64,000 bases of DNA from Sphingopyxis panaciterrae (lineage in GTDB: Bacteria; Pseudomonadota; Alphaproteobacteria; Sphingomonadales; Sphingomonadaceae): the NCBI RefSeq assembly GCF_011762125.1, contig NZ_JAASQN010000002.1, positions 806,001 to 870,000 of the forward strand, read 5' to 3'. The stretch's first letter is position 1; each line of letters begins with the position of its first letter. Shown piece by piece: positions 63,920-64,000 of this stretch. Below the pieces are notes generated by a model, which did no database searches, was not told the DNA's origin, and saw nothing but the letters and a program-made list of their open reading frames with translations. The position numbers were made by a program, and so were the translations under genes.

Positions 63920-64000
63920 GAAAATCTCTGTGCACTGGCTGATCGGCTCATGATCAGGCTGGTCCCGCGCACCCTGCGTTCGTCGTCTTCTCGCCTGGAG

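Noticed and set aside
1..64000. tRNA, rRNA, CRISPR, IS elements, integrases or phage genes
   Set aside because: None found by reading both strands; no direct-repeat arrays, DDE or tyrosine recombinase motifs.

Overview
GC-rich chromosomal-type DNA from an aerobic alphaproteobacterium, most likely a member of the Sphingomonadales. The evidence is three large TonB-dependent receptors of the sphingomonad type, many CoA-ester and oxygenase genes, Rieske enzymes, and frequent GTG starts. No rRNA, tRNA, integrase, transposase or CRISPR array was found. Almost every gene belongs to catabolism of organic compounds, so the window reads as part of a large degradative region rather than a housekeeping locus. 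The substrate cannot be named from sequence alone. Enzyme types point to cyclic (alicyclic, aromatic or steroid/terpenoid-like) compounds.

Layout. (1) 1-18.7 kb: a CitE/malyl-CoA-lyase-like aldolase (cut by the left edge), an MmgE/PrpD protein and an IclR regulator. Next comes a leftward SDR, KshA-like Rieske oxygenase and crotonase group. A rightward CoA-thioester operon follows: thiolase, BadI-like ring hydrolase, AliA-like CoA ligase and two overlapping acyl-CoA dehydrogenases. An aminotransferase + RraA-aldolase pair, a leftward transporter/crotonase pair, a divergent LysR gene and a kinase-fold protein complete the region. (2) 18.8-31.3 kb: TonB receptor 1, a second CitE-like aldolase, SnoaL protein and FAD monooxygenase, divergent from a TetR gene; a VOC - gamma-glutamyltransferase-like - MFS operon; and a second FAD monooxygenase/TetR divergent pair. 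(3) 31.7-41.3 kb: FAH-family hydrolase + TetR, an HsaA-like flavin monooxygenase, SnoaL, LysR, a 2-oxoacid dehydrogenase E1 (frameshifted)/E2 pair, and a flavin reductase. (4) 41.4-57.6 kb: NAD(P)-binding protein, TonB receptor 2, KstD-like flavoprotein, serine-hydrolase esterase, Rieske oxygenase, type I extradiol dioxygenase, two divergent ACMSD-like amidohydrolases, cyclase, OsmC-like protein, BKACE-type beta-keto acid cleavage enzyme and a CoA ligase, closed by a strong terminator. (5) 57.7-64 kb: TonB receptor 3, 3-hydroxyacyl-CoA dehydrogenase-like gene, HisD-family dehydrogenase, SDR and hotdog thioesterase.

How the parts may work together (inference). TonB receptors import a substrate. 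Rieske, flavin and FAD oxygenases and the KstD-like enzyme oxidise it. The extradiol dioxygenase, FAH and amidohydrolase enzymes open and trim rings. CoA ligases, acyl-CoA dehydrogenases, crotonases, the BadI-like hydrolase, thiolase and aldolases finish beta-oxidation-type degradation.

The most notable regulatory signal is a 24-bp dyad (ATAAGAT-N10-ATCTTAT) found three times. It lies beside the TetR gene at 24567, in the promoter of the VOC-GGT-MFS operon and in the promoter of the aminotransferase-RraA operon 12 kb away. This suggests one TetR regulon joining physically separate operons. The most notable lesion is in the E1/E2 pair: E1 carries a one-base frameshift, and the E2 active-site His position is Arg.
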